A stretch of DNA of 62,000 nucleotides. Origin: Lingula anatina. Taxonomy: Eukaryota; Brachiopoda; Lingulata; Lingulida; Lingulidae. The notes under the pieces are model-generated. The model made no database searches. It was not told where the DNA came from and saw only the letters and a list, made by a program, of their open reading frames with translations. The stretch is from positions 252,897 through 314,896 of the forward strand of contig NW_019775409.1 of NCBI RefSeq assembly GCF_001039355.2, in the 5' to 3' direction. How positions within the stretch are numbered: position 1 is the first letter of the stretch; every line of letters begins with the position of its first letter. The position numbers and the translations under genes were made by a program. Below are positions 13,101 to 25,060 of this stretch, in pieces.

Positions 13101-14143
13101 TTCAAAAGAGCTGTTAATCTGATTTAGTTTTTTTCTGAAATATGACTGTTACATTATAATTCTAAATGAAAAATTAAAAAAATCAAGTTTGTTTTTTTTT
13201 TTACCAGTAAATTAATATCAATTATCCAATAAAGGAAAATGTCCAGTCTATTGAAATTTATTAAGACCACTGAATCCCCATTCAGACCAGTAGATTTAAG
13301 GAAAGTGGTGGTCCAAATGGCCAGTAAGCTGAAAAGTTGATGGCACAGTGTGTATACATGTGAGAATACCCAGCTTCAGATTAAAGACTACCGACATACT
13401 TGTACATATATGAATCATACATATGTCTAGATGATAAAAGTTGATGATTCAGACCAGAACAAAAAATAAGTTAAAAAAATTAATAAATGACTATGGTCAA
13501 TAATCTGTTTTTCTTTTTAATTGAATTAATGGTGGGGTTAGATCACCCAAATAATAACTAGTAGTACAAGAGTAAACAGATGGAATGGGTTTACAAACAT
13601 TGTCACTTGGTCAAAATAAAATGATTTTATGACATTTAATGTTTACATATACGATCTACTCTTGTCTGGAATATAACCCAGAAGGCGACATACAAACAAA
13701 ACCGATTTATTGAAAATTAAATTTGAAGTACGGAGGGGTGGTAATATTGCTGAAAAGCGAACAGACAAGCAGTGGGTGCAAAGTTTTGATTATGAATAAA
13801 ATAAAATATTCTCGCTATCAATTTACACAGAATGTAAACTGACCATATATTCTGATTGCAAAAAGACATAAAACAAGAACGGTTAAACTCTATTATCTAA
13901 TTATTCAAGTGAATTCTCCCGTCCCTGCCGACGTGGCACACACAAACACGACCATCGTCCATCGGCACACAAACAACGGTCTTTTTCTCTAAAAGTCCGC
14001 CGGTACTTACAAAGAGGTATGGCTGAGACGATGAAAGCATTTCCGTAGAACAAAGCACTGGATTTTGTGCTCACATTTCTACTGAAATCCTGGAGTAAAA
14101 GCTCCTCTTCTTTGGTCAACTTCTGAAGCTTGCCACCTGCCAT
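10115..14143 (-). CDS. SSR3: Translocon-associated protein subunit gamma (SSR3/TRAP-gamma), 5 exons
   Basis: TRAP-gamma is the multi-spanning core of the TRAP complex that sits beside Sec61 in the ER membrane and helps nascent chains translocate. Exons by minus-strand order: 14143-14011, 12890-12764, 12300-12208 (or its copy 10949-10857), 10599-10468, 10187-10115. The total is 558 nt, 185 aa, the same length as the human protein. Family stretches include LLLQDFSRN and [11 protein letters not shown] near the N-terminus, [12 protein letters not shown] and [19 protein letters not shown] in the middle, and FNPTVNY at the last join. The last exon encodes [17 protein letters not shown] and ends PAK. 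Reading past the fourth donor would stop at 10449 and lose this segment. Exons 2 and 3 are present in extra copies, described separately. LSG1 converges from the other side. Confidence 0.93.
10371..10389. repeat. Poly(C) tract in SSR3 intron 4
   Basis: A run of about 17 C in the intron between SSR3 exons 4 and 5. Its length is likely to be unreliable in the assembly. Confidence 0.8.
11271..11271. other. Ambiguous base at assembly join
   Basis: A single n exactly where block A of the SSR3 duplication stops matching and block B begins. Confidence 0.8.
12077..12077. other. Ambiguous base at assembly join
   Basis: A single n exactly between blocks B and C of the SSR3 duplication. Confidence 0.8.
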
Positions 14144-15551
14144 GTTTGCACGCCGGAAAAAGGAAGTACCAGTGTACGCATGCGTAGATGTGATAAACAA
14201 AAATTGTGATTTCTTTCACATCTAACACAATGTAATATCGAATATACCAGCTGTTATTTAATGTTTTTAATCTCCCTTAATATAGAAGAAAAAACATTAT
14301 TTTTTGTGTGTTTTATGGTATGTGCTGCTATTATAACGATGTTTTAAAGTTTTTTAGAGTCTTGTGAAAACCAGAAAGTAGTTGGCAACTGACACCTGAA
14401 TTCAATCACACCGAACCACGATCTCTGTGCAAGTATTTATCTTTTTTTACAGATTGTGCCCAAAATACCAAAAGAAAAAAATTATCTTACTATGATGTTA
14501 GAAAAACTGCTTTTTTCTCTGAGCCCATGTCTTCACTCCCTTTCACCACCAGCCAATGACCACTTAGGTTCACGTCTTATGTACACATCCTGTCTCCTCC
14601 ACCCTCTTTGAGATGTTCAAAACCGTTAAGGATACGTTAATAGCCTACACGCTTTTATGATGTTCGACCAGAGGCCTATCGGACTTTAAATGCCAAATTT
14701 CTACGAATGAATCAAATTGCTCCCCAAAAGTAAGTAACCCTACAATTACAGTGTTTTTTATATACTAAGTCATTGAAACACCTTAAATTGTTGGAATAGG
14801 CATTATGTTATATCCGTCTAGAAATCAGATAAAAAGCAATTAAAATATTCTGATTTTTTTCCAAGGACAGCTGAGACAATGACTTTAAATAAAAGCGTAA
14901 CAAAATCAAATTTTGACTGAAAAAAAGCAAATGTATAAACGTGCACATAACATGATATCTGGTGATAAATAATACAATTACAAGAATTTAAAGAAAAATA
15001 ACATGAACAATTTAGGCGGGTGACAGAAATAAATAATAAATTGTTTCAATGACATTCAGTGACAAATTATTTCAATGACATATAAAACGTCATTTTATAT
15101 CGACATCAATAATAAGTCAAATATCAAAGTGAATATCTAAAAAAAAAAGGTCGCCATCCTTGATGATCAGATACGTTCCGTGATAATGAATTTTTAGAAG
15201 TGTATAACATCGCAAAAATGTGTCTCATACAAAACCATGTTTCTCTGTATCATGTATCTATTATAATTAAAATGTGTGCTGGTCCAGGCTACATGTATGT
15301 CTATATTTCCTATTTTATTATTGCCTCGTGGTTATATCGGTTCTTTTCACAATGAGCGGTATACTTAGCTGGACCGGTTCCATGTTAAAAGATTGACAAC
15401 TTTCTAACCTTATAATTAAGTGAGAGAGTCACTTTAAAGGGGCTTCTGCGCGAAACACTGGAGATTAATTAACTTAATTAACTGAAACAAGCAAACTTGC
15501 GGAGAAATTGTCGAAGGCAGAAAAAAAACTCGTGAGGGCGTATCAAAGTTG
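14144..15551. other. Intergenic stretch upstream of SSR3
   Basis: AT-rich sequence with no frame, RNA gene or repeat I can support. The first few hundred bases must hold the SSR3 5' UTR and promoter. The far end approaches the 3' flank of the first receptor. Confidence 0.5.
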
Positions 15552-15860
15552 TTAGATCCATTTGTGAATATCGCTCAATGTGAACAAGGCCACAGAATTC
15601 TTGATCAGTCTTTCTTTGTAGAATGCCTCCGTTTTAATCAGTCGGTCTCCGCTCCACCTGTGCCTGTGATTTAATTTATCTCTGTAAGAGTTTTGTAAGA
15701 ATGGAAATAAAATCACTGTGAAGGAATTGCTTATATAATAATGCAGTTTGGAACCTCTCTGTGCCATGTTTATAAAATGTTGTCCACCGTATAAGTAATG
15801 GGTGGGTACATGTTCTCCAGCGAGTGCATTTCGTAGCAGAAGTGACAGTCATTTTCATCA
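15552..15860. repeat. 3' flank of receptor 1, shared with receptor 3
   Basis: This stretch is closely repeated at about 26127-26390 beyond the 3' end of receptor gene 3. The equivalent place beyond gene 2 instead holds a different insertion starting with a GGGGCGGATCCAG-like sequence (about 21444). It marks the left end of the 5-6 kb tandem unit. Confidence 0.65.
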
Positions 15861-15879
15861 TTATTTCAATTAATTGGTG

Positions 15880-16190
15880 TGTAAGGATGGGAGGTTGTGT
15901 CGTAAAATAGGCGTGGTTTTCCCAGTAGCCTAAAAGTGACAGTCATTTCAATCAATAAGGGAGGAGTGTGTCGCAAAATGGGCGTAATTTCCCCCAGTAG
16001 AAGTGACAATCATTTTCATTATCATTAACTCGTGTGTAAGTATGGGAGGAGTTGAGTTGTAAAATAGGCGTAGTTTCCCCAGTAGAAGAGATAGTCATTT
16101 TCAACATCATTTTAATTGGTTGGTGAGTATGCGTGAGAAGAGTTAACGTTGTGTCGTAAAATGGGCGTGGTTTCCCCAGCAGAACTACCA
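15880..16190 (-). repeat. Minisatellite of about 90 bp repeating the receptor-1 tail
   Basis: About four imperfect copies of a unit that, on the minus strand, reads TTCTACTGGGGAAACCACGC and onward. The first copy is the end of the receptor-1 coding exon (GETTPILR tail plus stop at 16112). The others follow in the 3' UTR and still carry GETTPIL-like codons in shifted or interrupted frames. The same array follows receptor genes 2 and 3. Confidence 0.8.
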
Positions 16191-17433
16191 TACATATCCG
16201 TTGAGTCGCTATCGCTGCTGTTCTCAGTGGTTACGAGTCTATCACTGCCTTCATCCAGTTCGTCTACGTAGGGTGCCGTAATATGGTACCTTTTCGTAGA
16301 AATGTCTTTCTTGCAGAAGCCAAGTTTGGTGCAGATTCGATCCCGTAATATATCAGTTAGAACACAATAGATGATAAAGTTTCCAAAGCCTTGCCCGCTG
16401 TCCCCTACAGCCTGAAGAATAACAGCAATGCATCATTGCCCATGTGTCATAACTTTTTGGCATTATTGACTATTAGACTCTTTTCACATCGAGTGATATA
16501 TATAATATATTTAAGCACTAAAATCTGTTCCGGTCATCTTTGAGAGTCCCTAACATATATTTAAGCTGCAGAGGGTTTTACTCTCTTTCACAAGGTCTTA
16601 ACAAGTTTGCTGTCTGCTGTTAAGCAAACTGGGCATGGTCTAGTCACACGCGGGTGCTCTGTTTATATGTGACCCTCTTAACAAGTAATAGACAGGCTAT
16701 TTAAGGGGAAACAACTGTGCGTTTCGGCCAAAAGACAGATTTTCTGGGGTAAACGACAATTTTCCTGCACTTATCAATTCGGAATCATACAGGTACAAAG
16801 TTAGGCGATGGTTTTTCCCCTAAAAAGTCTGTTTTTTCGTAATCGTTTCTTAAGATATTATTACGGACATATAGCCATCCATGTAGGTCCACGTGGTCTG
16901 GTGGCTAGCACCAACTGTTTGGGTGGTACAATGGAATTTAGTATATTTCTACGAGTTGTCTATAATGTATTAATTGTGAAAAACGAGTATTATCCTTTTT
17001 AGTTGTCAATCTCTCAAAGATTTATACATGGTATATTGGTAACCAAGTTCTTAACCAAAGAAGCTAACTTATTATTTTTATTATTGTTTTTGTGAAACAG
17101 GGTCTAGTTCCATCTTTAATCTTACAATTCCCAGTTCTATGCTTCCTTGTTAAAAAAGACGAAGCAGGAAAATTTAGTTTTTTCCAGTTCTTTAATTTAC
17201 GTTTATGGTCCGGAAATGATAATTTACGTAATTGACAATGGGTGAACTCATTATGTGTTTTATGCTCATTTTCCGACTTTCAAGCCTAAAAGCCTCGATC
17301 TGTGGGAAGGGCGTGGTAGAAAAAAGTTATAAATAAACAAACGTTCAAACTGCATGAATTAAATAATAACTAAGTACATAAACAGACAGATGAAAACAAC
17401 ATTCTGTTCCAGTTTTTGCACTTAATAAATATA

Positions 17434-17468
<35 letters not shown>

Positions 17469-17815
17469 CATAACATAACATAACATAACATAACATAACA
17501 TAACATAACATAACATAACATAATATAATGTGAATTAATATTTGATCAGTTCTTATGGTGTCTTCAGAAAAGAGTAATTCTTACCTGGTATACCACCAGC
17601 ACCTTATTGAAAAATATGTCAAAGGAGGGTCCTGTATCTATTTCGCCGATCCACACAATGGTGTTGGCTAAATACCTGGAATATAAGAATATAGGCAGGT
17701 ACGAATATAAAGGGGCAGACGGAAACGCAGACAGAAATAACGGCAGACTGATACTTTGCAGGAAACATTGGGGAGGTTGGGAATCCGTTAAATCTTTAAC
17801 ACAATATTACTTTCG

Positions 17816-17866
<51 letters not shown>

Positions 17867-19470
17867 GCGTGTAAATATTCACATATTCCCTTCCCTGTTT
17901 ATAAATCATTCCCTATATTTTAATATAACAAACCTCAAAGTGCCGCCCAGTCGCAGTAAGAAGAACACAATAGGGACCGCCGTCATCACTCGGTCCGTCT
18001 TCCTTACTGCGCTCAAAGTTTCCCTATCTATAAACATAGAGCCAGTCTGTTTGATCTAAAAGATAAATAATAATAATTATTATTATTATAATGATAAATT
18101 AATTAATTAATTTATAGAAGCTTAAAAGTTTCCTATCCGAAAATACGCCGCCAAACTGAATTCAAAAATTGCAAAAAGTCAAACATGTATAATCATGGTA
18201 ATATCTGATTAGTGAAAAAGTGAAACCAAAAAAAAAAAAAAAAATATGCATCAGAAAATAATTTAAAAGAATACCATAACAACTACACAATTATAATATA
18301 GTCTTTTGAAAATACTTTGACTTAAAATCAGTCCATTTGGAATATCCAAAATTACTATATCGGACAGCAACCTTCTTCACTCTACCATGTATTTACCGTT
18401 TTCCTAAGCTTAAACTTCATGGAGCAGTATATGAGGGGAAGTACCACCAGCGCTCCAAGCTCCCAGCCTTTTCCAGCCAAAAGCGTGAAGATGACAACCT
18501 CTGCAATAGGTGTCCCTTGACAAATCTTTATCCAGCACCAACCGCCGCTGCTACCATAGAATGCATTATTAGATGAATTATTTCCAGGAACTTCTTGGTA
18601 ACCTAGCATTCCTAAGCATTGGGTTACTGTTAGTATAATCACTGAAAAAATAGCAAAAAGCTTTTGATATTTTTTTCTCGGAAAGATTGCACATATTGCC
18701 AAATGAAGACTAAGCAAAAAATAAATTACAAATAACCTTACGTCAGAACAGATAAATAACGTGTGACCTTATTGATAACAATTAATTCCTTTCCATGAAC
18801 AATATGCTTCTCCAAATGTTAAATTCCGGGAGTTGGAGATTTCTGTGACTGCAATTTATCCAATGAGAACAGTGAATTTAGTAACTCCATCATACAAGTT
18901 CTTATCTATTTTTTATGTGTATATGAAGTGTTTTAAACATTTGGAAAATGTGTCGCTGTGCATTTAGAAAAGCAATTAAAATACCGTCGTACTAGTAAAC
19001 CCACGCCCTTTTCTCTTTTTGTATTCTTTGATAAGTTCTTAATGCTTACATGGAATACCCCAAGCAATGACGTGCAAGAACCAATGGTAGCGCTCCGTCC
19101 AGCCAGTCTTTTCCACGTGCAATATCGTTTCGCGCACCTGCCACGCGATAATCATCGTCCAGAAGAAAGATGACAAGCTTCCCAGAGTGGTTATAAAACT
19201 ATGTGCCTGACAGAAAGGTGTCGGATTTTCACATTGCGATTCGGCAGATGAGTTCGTATCGTTATAGTGGCTTAAACTCCAAAATGCACCTGATGCATTT
19301 CCTAGAGCTTCCAAACAGTCCGCCAATGCCAGGTATAATAATAAGCGTCTGCTGGACGAACGAATGCCTTTGAAAAACAACCATGTTCCGAAGATCATAA
19401 CACAGCCACACCAGGACAAGAAGCTGCTGGCGAGTGTTAGGGAAAAAACGGCTACGGAAATACCGTCCAT
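16112..19470 (-). CDS. GPR157-like: GPR157-like seven-transmembrane receptor, gene 1 (subfamily 1), 5 exons
   Basis: This is a plasma-membrane G-protein-coupled receptor of the GPR157 / cAMP-receptor-like group; its ligand is unknown. Exons: 19470-19050, 18641-18397, 18055-17934, 17675-17585, 16411-16112; 1179 nt, 392 aa. All joins agree in phase (1, 0, 2, 0). Family marks in order: RSSSRRLLLYLALAD (TM2), a Cys-rich first outer loop, SSFFWTMIIAWQVRE (TM3), HVIAWGIP (TM4), GGWCWIKIC before TM5, LLAGKGWELGALVVLP (TM5), DRVMTAVPIVFFLLRL (TM6) and GDSGQGFGNFIIYCVLTD (TM7). The tail is Ser/Asp-rich and ends in GETTPILR plus a short extension. The outer loop carries NDTNSS, a possible N-glycosylation site. 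The ATG at 19470 begins MDGIS, as in genes 2 and 3; an upstream non-coding exon cannot be excluded. Confidence 0.9.
17428..17526. repeat. (AAAT)n followed by (AACAT)n microsatellite
   Basis: A tetranucleotide run passes directly into about eleven copies of a TAACA pentamer, inside the last intron of receptor gene 1. Confidence 0.9.
17816..17866. repeat. (CT)n microsatellite in receptor-1 intron
   Basis: CT run between exons 3 and 4 of gene 1. The matching introns of genes 2 and 3 have only short CT stretches, so the run expanded after duplication or shrank in the others. Confidence 0.8.
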
Positions 19471-20065
19471 GTTGGTGTTGTTAACACTGCAAAACTGTTT
19501 ACATGCTTAGATGTATCGTTTATCTGATTGATCTGTGTTTACATGATAATTCGTATCATCTGAAAGTATAGACAACACTTTTGTTGTAATCCCCACAGTC
19601 TCTTCAATCAACAGTTATACGTCATGTAGAAGGATGATAATACTACCAATAAAAATTCTACCCCCCTCCCCCGTAGTCTCCGAAAATTTCGTTCAGTTCA
19701 CCCGCCAATACGTGTCGTTGGAGTAGCTCTGTCGCAACAAGAAATATTTAGTAGACTACGGTGCATGTTACCCATGGCAAAGTTGTTTTCCTGATTCATG
19801 AACAGAAAAACAATAGAGAAACAAATAAACGATGACTAATACAAAAAAATGAAGAAGAAGGAAAAAAAAGAACTGTTAGAACGAAAGAAACAATTATCAT
19901 ATTAGCTATATATAAAAGAGATATGCTATTGACGCATTTGAACATGAACATGCAGTATATACGTACATGAACCCCTGTACAACAGGATGACAGGGACTCA
20001 GCGTTGACCTCCATTTTCCTAGTGCAGACGGACTCACGCATACACTGGCCTCTGTCTCTCTCCTT

Positions 20066-20104
<39 letters not shown>

Positions 20105-20470
20105 CCCTATTTCTAGCACATCCGCCCACAAACACGCATGGCCACCCTCACGTACACATAACAATCCTCGTTTAAATAAACACAAAAAACCTCTTTGCAC
20201 AGCATATTTAAATATGTACGACATTGGCATGTAAACCTACACGCGAAACGTCACCAAATGTGATCGAATAGTTACATTTACCACGTTACCCTGTTCCCAT
20301 CTGCATACCTTTTCTCTGTTGTCATTTAAAATCTAGGCTATCTTACATACGTAGCATATTATATGAACACTTTGCAAATATAGCCTACATTTAACTGACA
20401 GTTATCGCAACACACGCTATCATCTGTCAACCGAGTTACATGACCTTAAATAACTTGATCTTTGTAACGT
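19471..20470 (-). promoter_or_regulatory. Upstream region of receptor gene 1, conserved in genes 2 and 3
   Basis: About 1 kb upstream of the start is closely repeated upstream of gene 2 (about 24459-25445) and gene 3 (about 30396-31385), including a (CA)n block and the stretch around GCATGGCCACCCTCACGTAC. Promoter and any 5' UTR exon must lie here. No convincing TATA box can be assigned. Confidence 0.55.
20070..20101. repeat. (CA)n microsatellite upstream of receptor gene 1
   Basis: CA run at the same relative place as those near 25020 and 30970 upstream of genes 2 and 3. Confidence 0.85.
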
Positions 20471-20504
20471 TTGTGTCCCCAGTAAAGGGGTTGATTCGAC
20501 CCAG

Positions 20505-20810
20505 GCGCGGATCCAGGATAATTTGAAGGAGGGGGGGGGGGGGGGGGGGGGGGGTCCGCAGATGCGAAGCCGACCCTTCCTCCAAAACAAGTTTTCCAGA
20601 TTATTTTCTAAATTTTGATTTGCAACGCATGAAATTTTACACTTGTCTGTTCCATGCATGATTTTTATTTTTGTTTTGGTGTTCTCCACAAAAGCAGCCC
20701 GTGTAACACAACCTATCCTTATCAAGTTATTTCGTTCTACATAGATTAAAACCTTGAGAATAATCAGTCTGTATAAAATGCGTCTTATGATTTTAGTGAA
20801 AGGTAACCAG
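20505..20810. repeat. Repeat beginning GGCGCGGATCCAGGATAATT with a poly(G) run
   Basis: It starts with a sequence like the terminal repeats of many hAT-type elements and then runs into poly(G). A close copy is at about 25482-25790, and a related GGGGCGGATCCAGAATTAAT lies at about 21446. The 3' part (from about 20585) is also found at 31640-31900 without the GGATCCAG end. It may be a small non-autonomous DNA element, but no complete terminal inverted repeat pair was found. Confidence 0.35.
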
Positions 20811-20859
20811 ACTGATTTGATTTACTTTTACGATTGTCGATCCTTTTTATAACAATAAT

Positions 20860-21420
20860 ACTAACAACAACAACAATAATAATAATAATGTTTATTGAGC
20901 ACTTATTGTATACATACAGTAGCTTGACATTAGCTTCCTCGCTAATCTATGAAAAGTAGTATACGTATATACATGTACATGTATATAATCAGTATAATAA
21001 TGACAATAATAATCATAGACTAAGAGCAATATCAAAAGTTGTATAACTTGACCTGAAGGTTGATATGATAGCCTACTATAAAACGTGATAAAGATGGGGA
21101 AGTGACATTATATCAAATCATCTCCTACAATCGACATGTTTTGCATATATGATTTACACTTGTGTCGAAATTCATTTTCATCCCCAGTACCTTCAAACTT
21201 GAATACGTCTTTGACATAGACATAAAATGCCCGAACTGGGGTTAGGGTAGCTATAGGTGCTGTCGGCCCAGTTACTTTAAAGACACTTCGAACTGGTACC
21301 TGATTTGCAGAAACCACGTGAACGTTAAAGTTAAAGTTGGTTTCCAAAACCGCCATCTTCACTTTTTGACAAACAAGTGCTTACGGGCATTTATACCAAA
21401 CAAATCACTGGAACGATTCA
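20860..21420. repeat. Unit-boundary repeat, related copies at 25840-26125 and 31915-32575
   Basis: It begins with (AAT)n, continues through GTTTATTGAGCACTTATTGT and ends near CAAATCACTGGAACGATTCA. The frame at 21108-21362 (minus) and its relative at 32239-32460 share VKDVFKFE and GDENEF, but the frame is not kept along the whole repeat. I treat it as repeat DNA and not as a gene. Confidence 0.6.
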
Positions 21421-21499
21421 ACTTGTCTTTAAGACGTATCCGCAGGGGCGGATCCAGAATTAATTGAAGTTGGGGGTCCAGTTTTTATGAACGAGAGGC

Positions 21500-21790
21500 C
21501 GGGAATGGGCGTGGTTTTCTCAGCAGAATGACAGTCATTTTCATCATTACTTTAATTGGTTGGTATTAAGTAAAAGGCACGTCGTTTCGTAAAATGGGCG
21601 TAGTTTTCTCAGCAGAAGTGACAGTCATTTTCATCATCATTTCAATTGGTTGGTGAGAGGAGCTGTATCGTTATATGAGTGTTGTTTTCCCAGTAGAAGT
21701 CACAGTCATTTCAATCATTATTCTAATTGGTTGGTGTGTAAGTATGGGAGGACTTGTCTCGTAAAATGGGTGTGGTTTCTCCAGCAGCAC
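21500..21790 (-). repeat. Tail minisatellite of receptor gene 2
   Basis: About four copies of the unit of roughly 80-90 bp seen at 15880-16190, overlapping the last codons and stop of gene 2. Copies contain AGTGACAGTCATTTTCATCA and GTAAAATGGGCGT. Confidence 0.75.
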
Positions 21791-22539
21791 TACTATACAT
21801 ATCCGTTGAGTCGCTATCGCTGCTGTTCTCAGTGGTTACGAGTCTATCACTGCCTTCATCCAGTTCGTCTACGTAGGGCGCCGTTATATGGTACCTTTTC
21901 GTAGACATGTCTTTTTTGCAGAAACCAAGTTTAGTGCAGATTCGATCCCGTAATATATCAGTTAGAACACAATAGATGATAAAGTTGCCAAAGCCTTGCC
22001 CGCTGTCCCCTACAGCCTGGAAAATAACAGAATAACAAGAATAACAAATGCATCATTGTCCTTATGTCATAACTTTCCACATTATTGACTATAAGGCTCT
22101 TATCACATCGAGTGATATATATTTCAGCACTAAAATCTGTTCTGGTCGACCTTGAGAGTTAGCTACAGAGGGTTTTACTCCCTTTCACAAGCTCTTAACA
22201 AGTTCGCTGCCAGCTGTTAAGCAAGCTGGGCATGGTCTAGTCACACGCGGGTGCTCCGATTATGTGAATCCCTTATCAGGTAATAGTCAGGTTATTCAAG
22301 GGATAAAAACTGTTCATTTCGGCCAAAAACGGATTTTCCTGGAGTAAACGACAATTTTCCCGCACTTAACAATGTTTAATGAATAGATTCCGGCATTCAG
22401 AATTAGGCAATGTTTTTTTCTAAAAAGTCTGGTTTTTCGTAATAGTCTCTCGAGATATTACAACGGGATATAGGATATAGCGGCCATCACTGACTGTCAC
22501 GTGTCAGCAAAATCAGCTACGGCCCCGGTTTCACAAAAA

Positions 22540-22578
<39 letters not shown>

Positions 22579-23949
22579 GAAAACGAAAAAAGAAAAAACA
22601 CTGTAGCCAGTTCCCTGGTACAGTTGACTAAGATTTCCACGAGAGTGATGTAACACTGTTCCTGATTGGGTAAGACGTGTGCATGCGACCATGTTACGGT
22701 GGTAACCAAATTCCTGGTGAGGGAGGCCGATTTTTTATTTATTTTTTTTTCAAAACAGGGGCCAGTTCCATCTTTAATCTTGCAATTTTCAGTTCTAACT
22801 TCTATGCTTACTTTTTAATAAAGATGAAGCAGTGAAATTAGTCTCTTTCCAGTTCTTTAATTTCAGTTTATGGCCCCAAAAGGATAATTTATGTAACTGA
22901 TAATGTGTGCTCTCATTAAGCGTTTTTTTTTGCTTATGTAACGACTTAGAAGCCTAAAAATCTCAGTGGGTGGGGCGTGATACATGTAGCCACCCACAGG
23001 CAATATCCCCCTCCCTTCAAGAAAAATAGAAAATAAACAACGTATAAACTATATGAATAACGTCAAAACTAAGTGAATAAATAAATAGATGAAAACAACA
23101 TTCTATCCCAGTTTTGGTACATAAAATAACAAAATGGAAATTAATAGATGACCAATTCTGCTTGTGGTGTCATCTGGAAAGAGTAATTCTTACCTGGTAA
23201 ACCGCCAGAACTTGATTGAAAAATATGTCAAAAGGGGAATCTTTTTCTATTGGAATGTCGCCGATCCACACAATGGTGTTGGCTAAATACCTGGAATATG
23301 AGAATATGGGAAGATACAAATATATAAAGAGGCAGCCAGCAACACAGACAGAGAAATAACGGAACAGACTGCAGGAGACACGGGGAAGGTTGGGAATCCG
23401 TTACATCTTTACCGCAATAGTACCCTCTATCTCTCTCTTGGTCATGTAAATATTCCCTGCCCTGTTTATAAATCATTCTCTATACAAAAATATTACTAAC
23501 CTCAAAGTGCCGGCCAGTCGCAGTAAGAAGAACACGACAGGGACTGCCGTCATCACTCGATCCGTCTTCCTTACTGCGCTCAAAGTGTCCCGATCTAAGA
23601 ACAGAGAGCCGGTCTGTTTGATCTAAAATAAATAATAATGATAAATAAATGTTTTTATTTAGTAATGGTACTTAGATGTAAATGTTGCCTATCCGAAATA
23701 ACCCCACCAAATTGTATTTTCCACTTGGATTCAACGTTGTACACGTAATACTAAATGGCTGACCAGTCATTTATATCGCCATGTCCTCCGGTCTGTTCCG
23801 GTCTTATTTTCAACAAAATGCGTTTTGTATGTAGTGTTTTAAATGTTCAGAGAATGTGTAGCTGTGCATTTAGAAAAAGGTGTCAGAAAGAAATTAAAAT
23901 ACCGTCGTGTGTTTTTTCTGAGTTAATATACAATGTACCAACGTCCCTT

Positions 23950-23987
<38 letters not shown>

Positions 23988-24428
23988 GAACAGTTCTTAA
24001 TGCTTACATGGAATACCCCAAGCAATGACGTGCAAGAGCCAATGGTAGCGCTCCGTCCAGCCCGTCCTTTCCGCGTGCAATATCGTCTCGCGCACCTGCC
24101 ACGCGATAATCATCGTCCAGAAGAAAGATGACATGCTTCCCAGAGTGGTTATAAAACTTTGTACCTGACAGAAAGCTGTGGGATTTTCACACTGCTGTTT
24201 GGCAGATGAGTTCGTACCGTTGAATTGGCCTAAGCTCGAAAATGCACCTGATGCATTTCCTAGAGCAACCAAAAAGTCCGCCAATGCCAGATATAATAAT
24301 AATCGTCTGCTTGACGACCGAATGTCTTTGAAAAACAGCCATGTTCCGAAGATCATAACACAGCCACACCAGGACAAGAAGCTGCTGGCGAGTGTTAGGG
24401 AAGTAACGGCTATGGAAATACCGTCCAT
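21723..24428 (-). pseudogene. GPR157-like receptor gene 2 (subfamily 1), exon 2 deleted
   Basis: Exons present: 24428-24008 (TM1-TM4; an in-frame ATG at 24458 would add 10 residues), 23622-23501 (TM6), 23290-23194 (TM6-TM7 loop and TM7 start) and 22016-21723 (TM7 and tail, stop TAG). The exon with the GWCWI motif and TM5, found at 18397-18641 in gene 1 and 29271-29539 in gene 3, is missing. Sequence alignable to the gene-3 intron runs to about 23778 and resumes near 23800, so about 900 bp including that exon was lost. Joining exon 1 (phase 1) to exon 3 (phase 0) breaks the frame. All remaining exons are open with good splice sites, so the loss looks recent. An alternative is that the exon is present on another haplotype. 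Confidence 0.8.
22537..22580. repeat. (AAAT)n microsatellite
   Basis: Tetranucleotide run in the last intron of gene 2. The same run is at about 27710-27740 in gene 3. Confidence 0.85.
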
Positions 24429-25018
24429 GTTGGTTTTGTTAACACTGCTTGAAGTCAAAACTGTTTGCAGGCTGTGTTTACATGATGATTCGTATCATCT
24501 GAAAGTATAGACAGCAGATTTGTTGCAATCCTCACATTCTCTTCAATCAGCAGTTATATAAGAATGATTATATTAGCAATAAAATTCTGACCCCCCCCCC
24601 CCTTCTCCGTAGTCTCCGAGAATTAGTTCACTTCACCCTCCGATAGGTTTCGTTGGTAGTAACTCGTATTTGTTGACAAGAAATATTTAGTAGACTACAG
24701 TGCATGTCACCCATGGCATACATGTAGTTGTTTTCCTGATACATGAACAGAAAAACAATAGAGTAACAACTGAATAAACAATGCCTAATACAAAACACGA
24801 GGAAGAAGAAGAAGAAGAAAAAGAACGGTAACATCGTGGGAAACAATTATCATATTAGTTATATATAAATGAGAGATACTATTGACGCATTTGAACATGA
24901 ACACGTAGTATTTATGTAAATGTACCTGTACAACAGAATGGCAGACTTTGTGCTGACCTCCATATTCCTCGTGCAAACAAACTCACGGATGCACTTGGCC
25001 TCTCTCTCTCTCTCTCTT

Positions 25019-25060
<42 letters not shown>

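Noticed and set aside
21108-21362. 84-residue minus-strand frame with a relative at 32239-32460
   Set aside because: Similarity continues outside the frame as repeat DNA, the frame shifts between copies, and no domain is recognised.
24007-24458. Reading gene 2 as a working receptor with only its four remaining exons
   Set aside because: Joining exon 1 to exon 3 shifts the frame and would also remove TM5 and the GWCWI loop.
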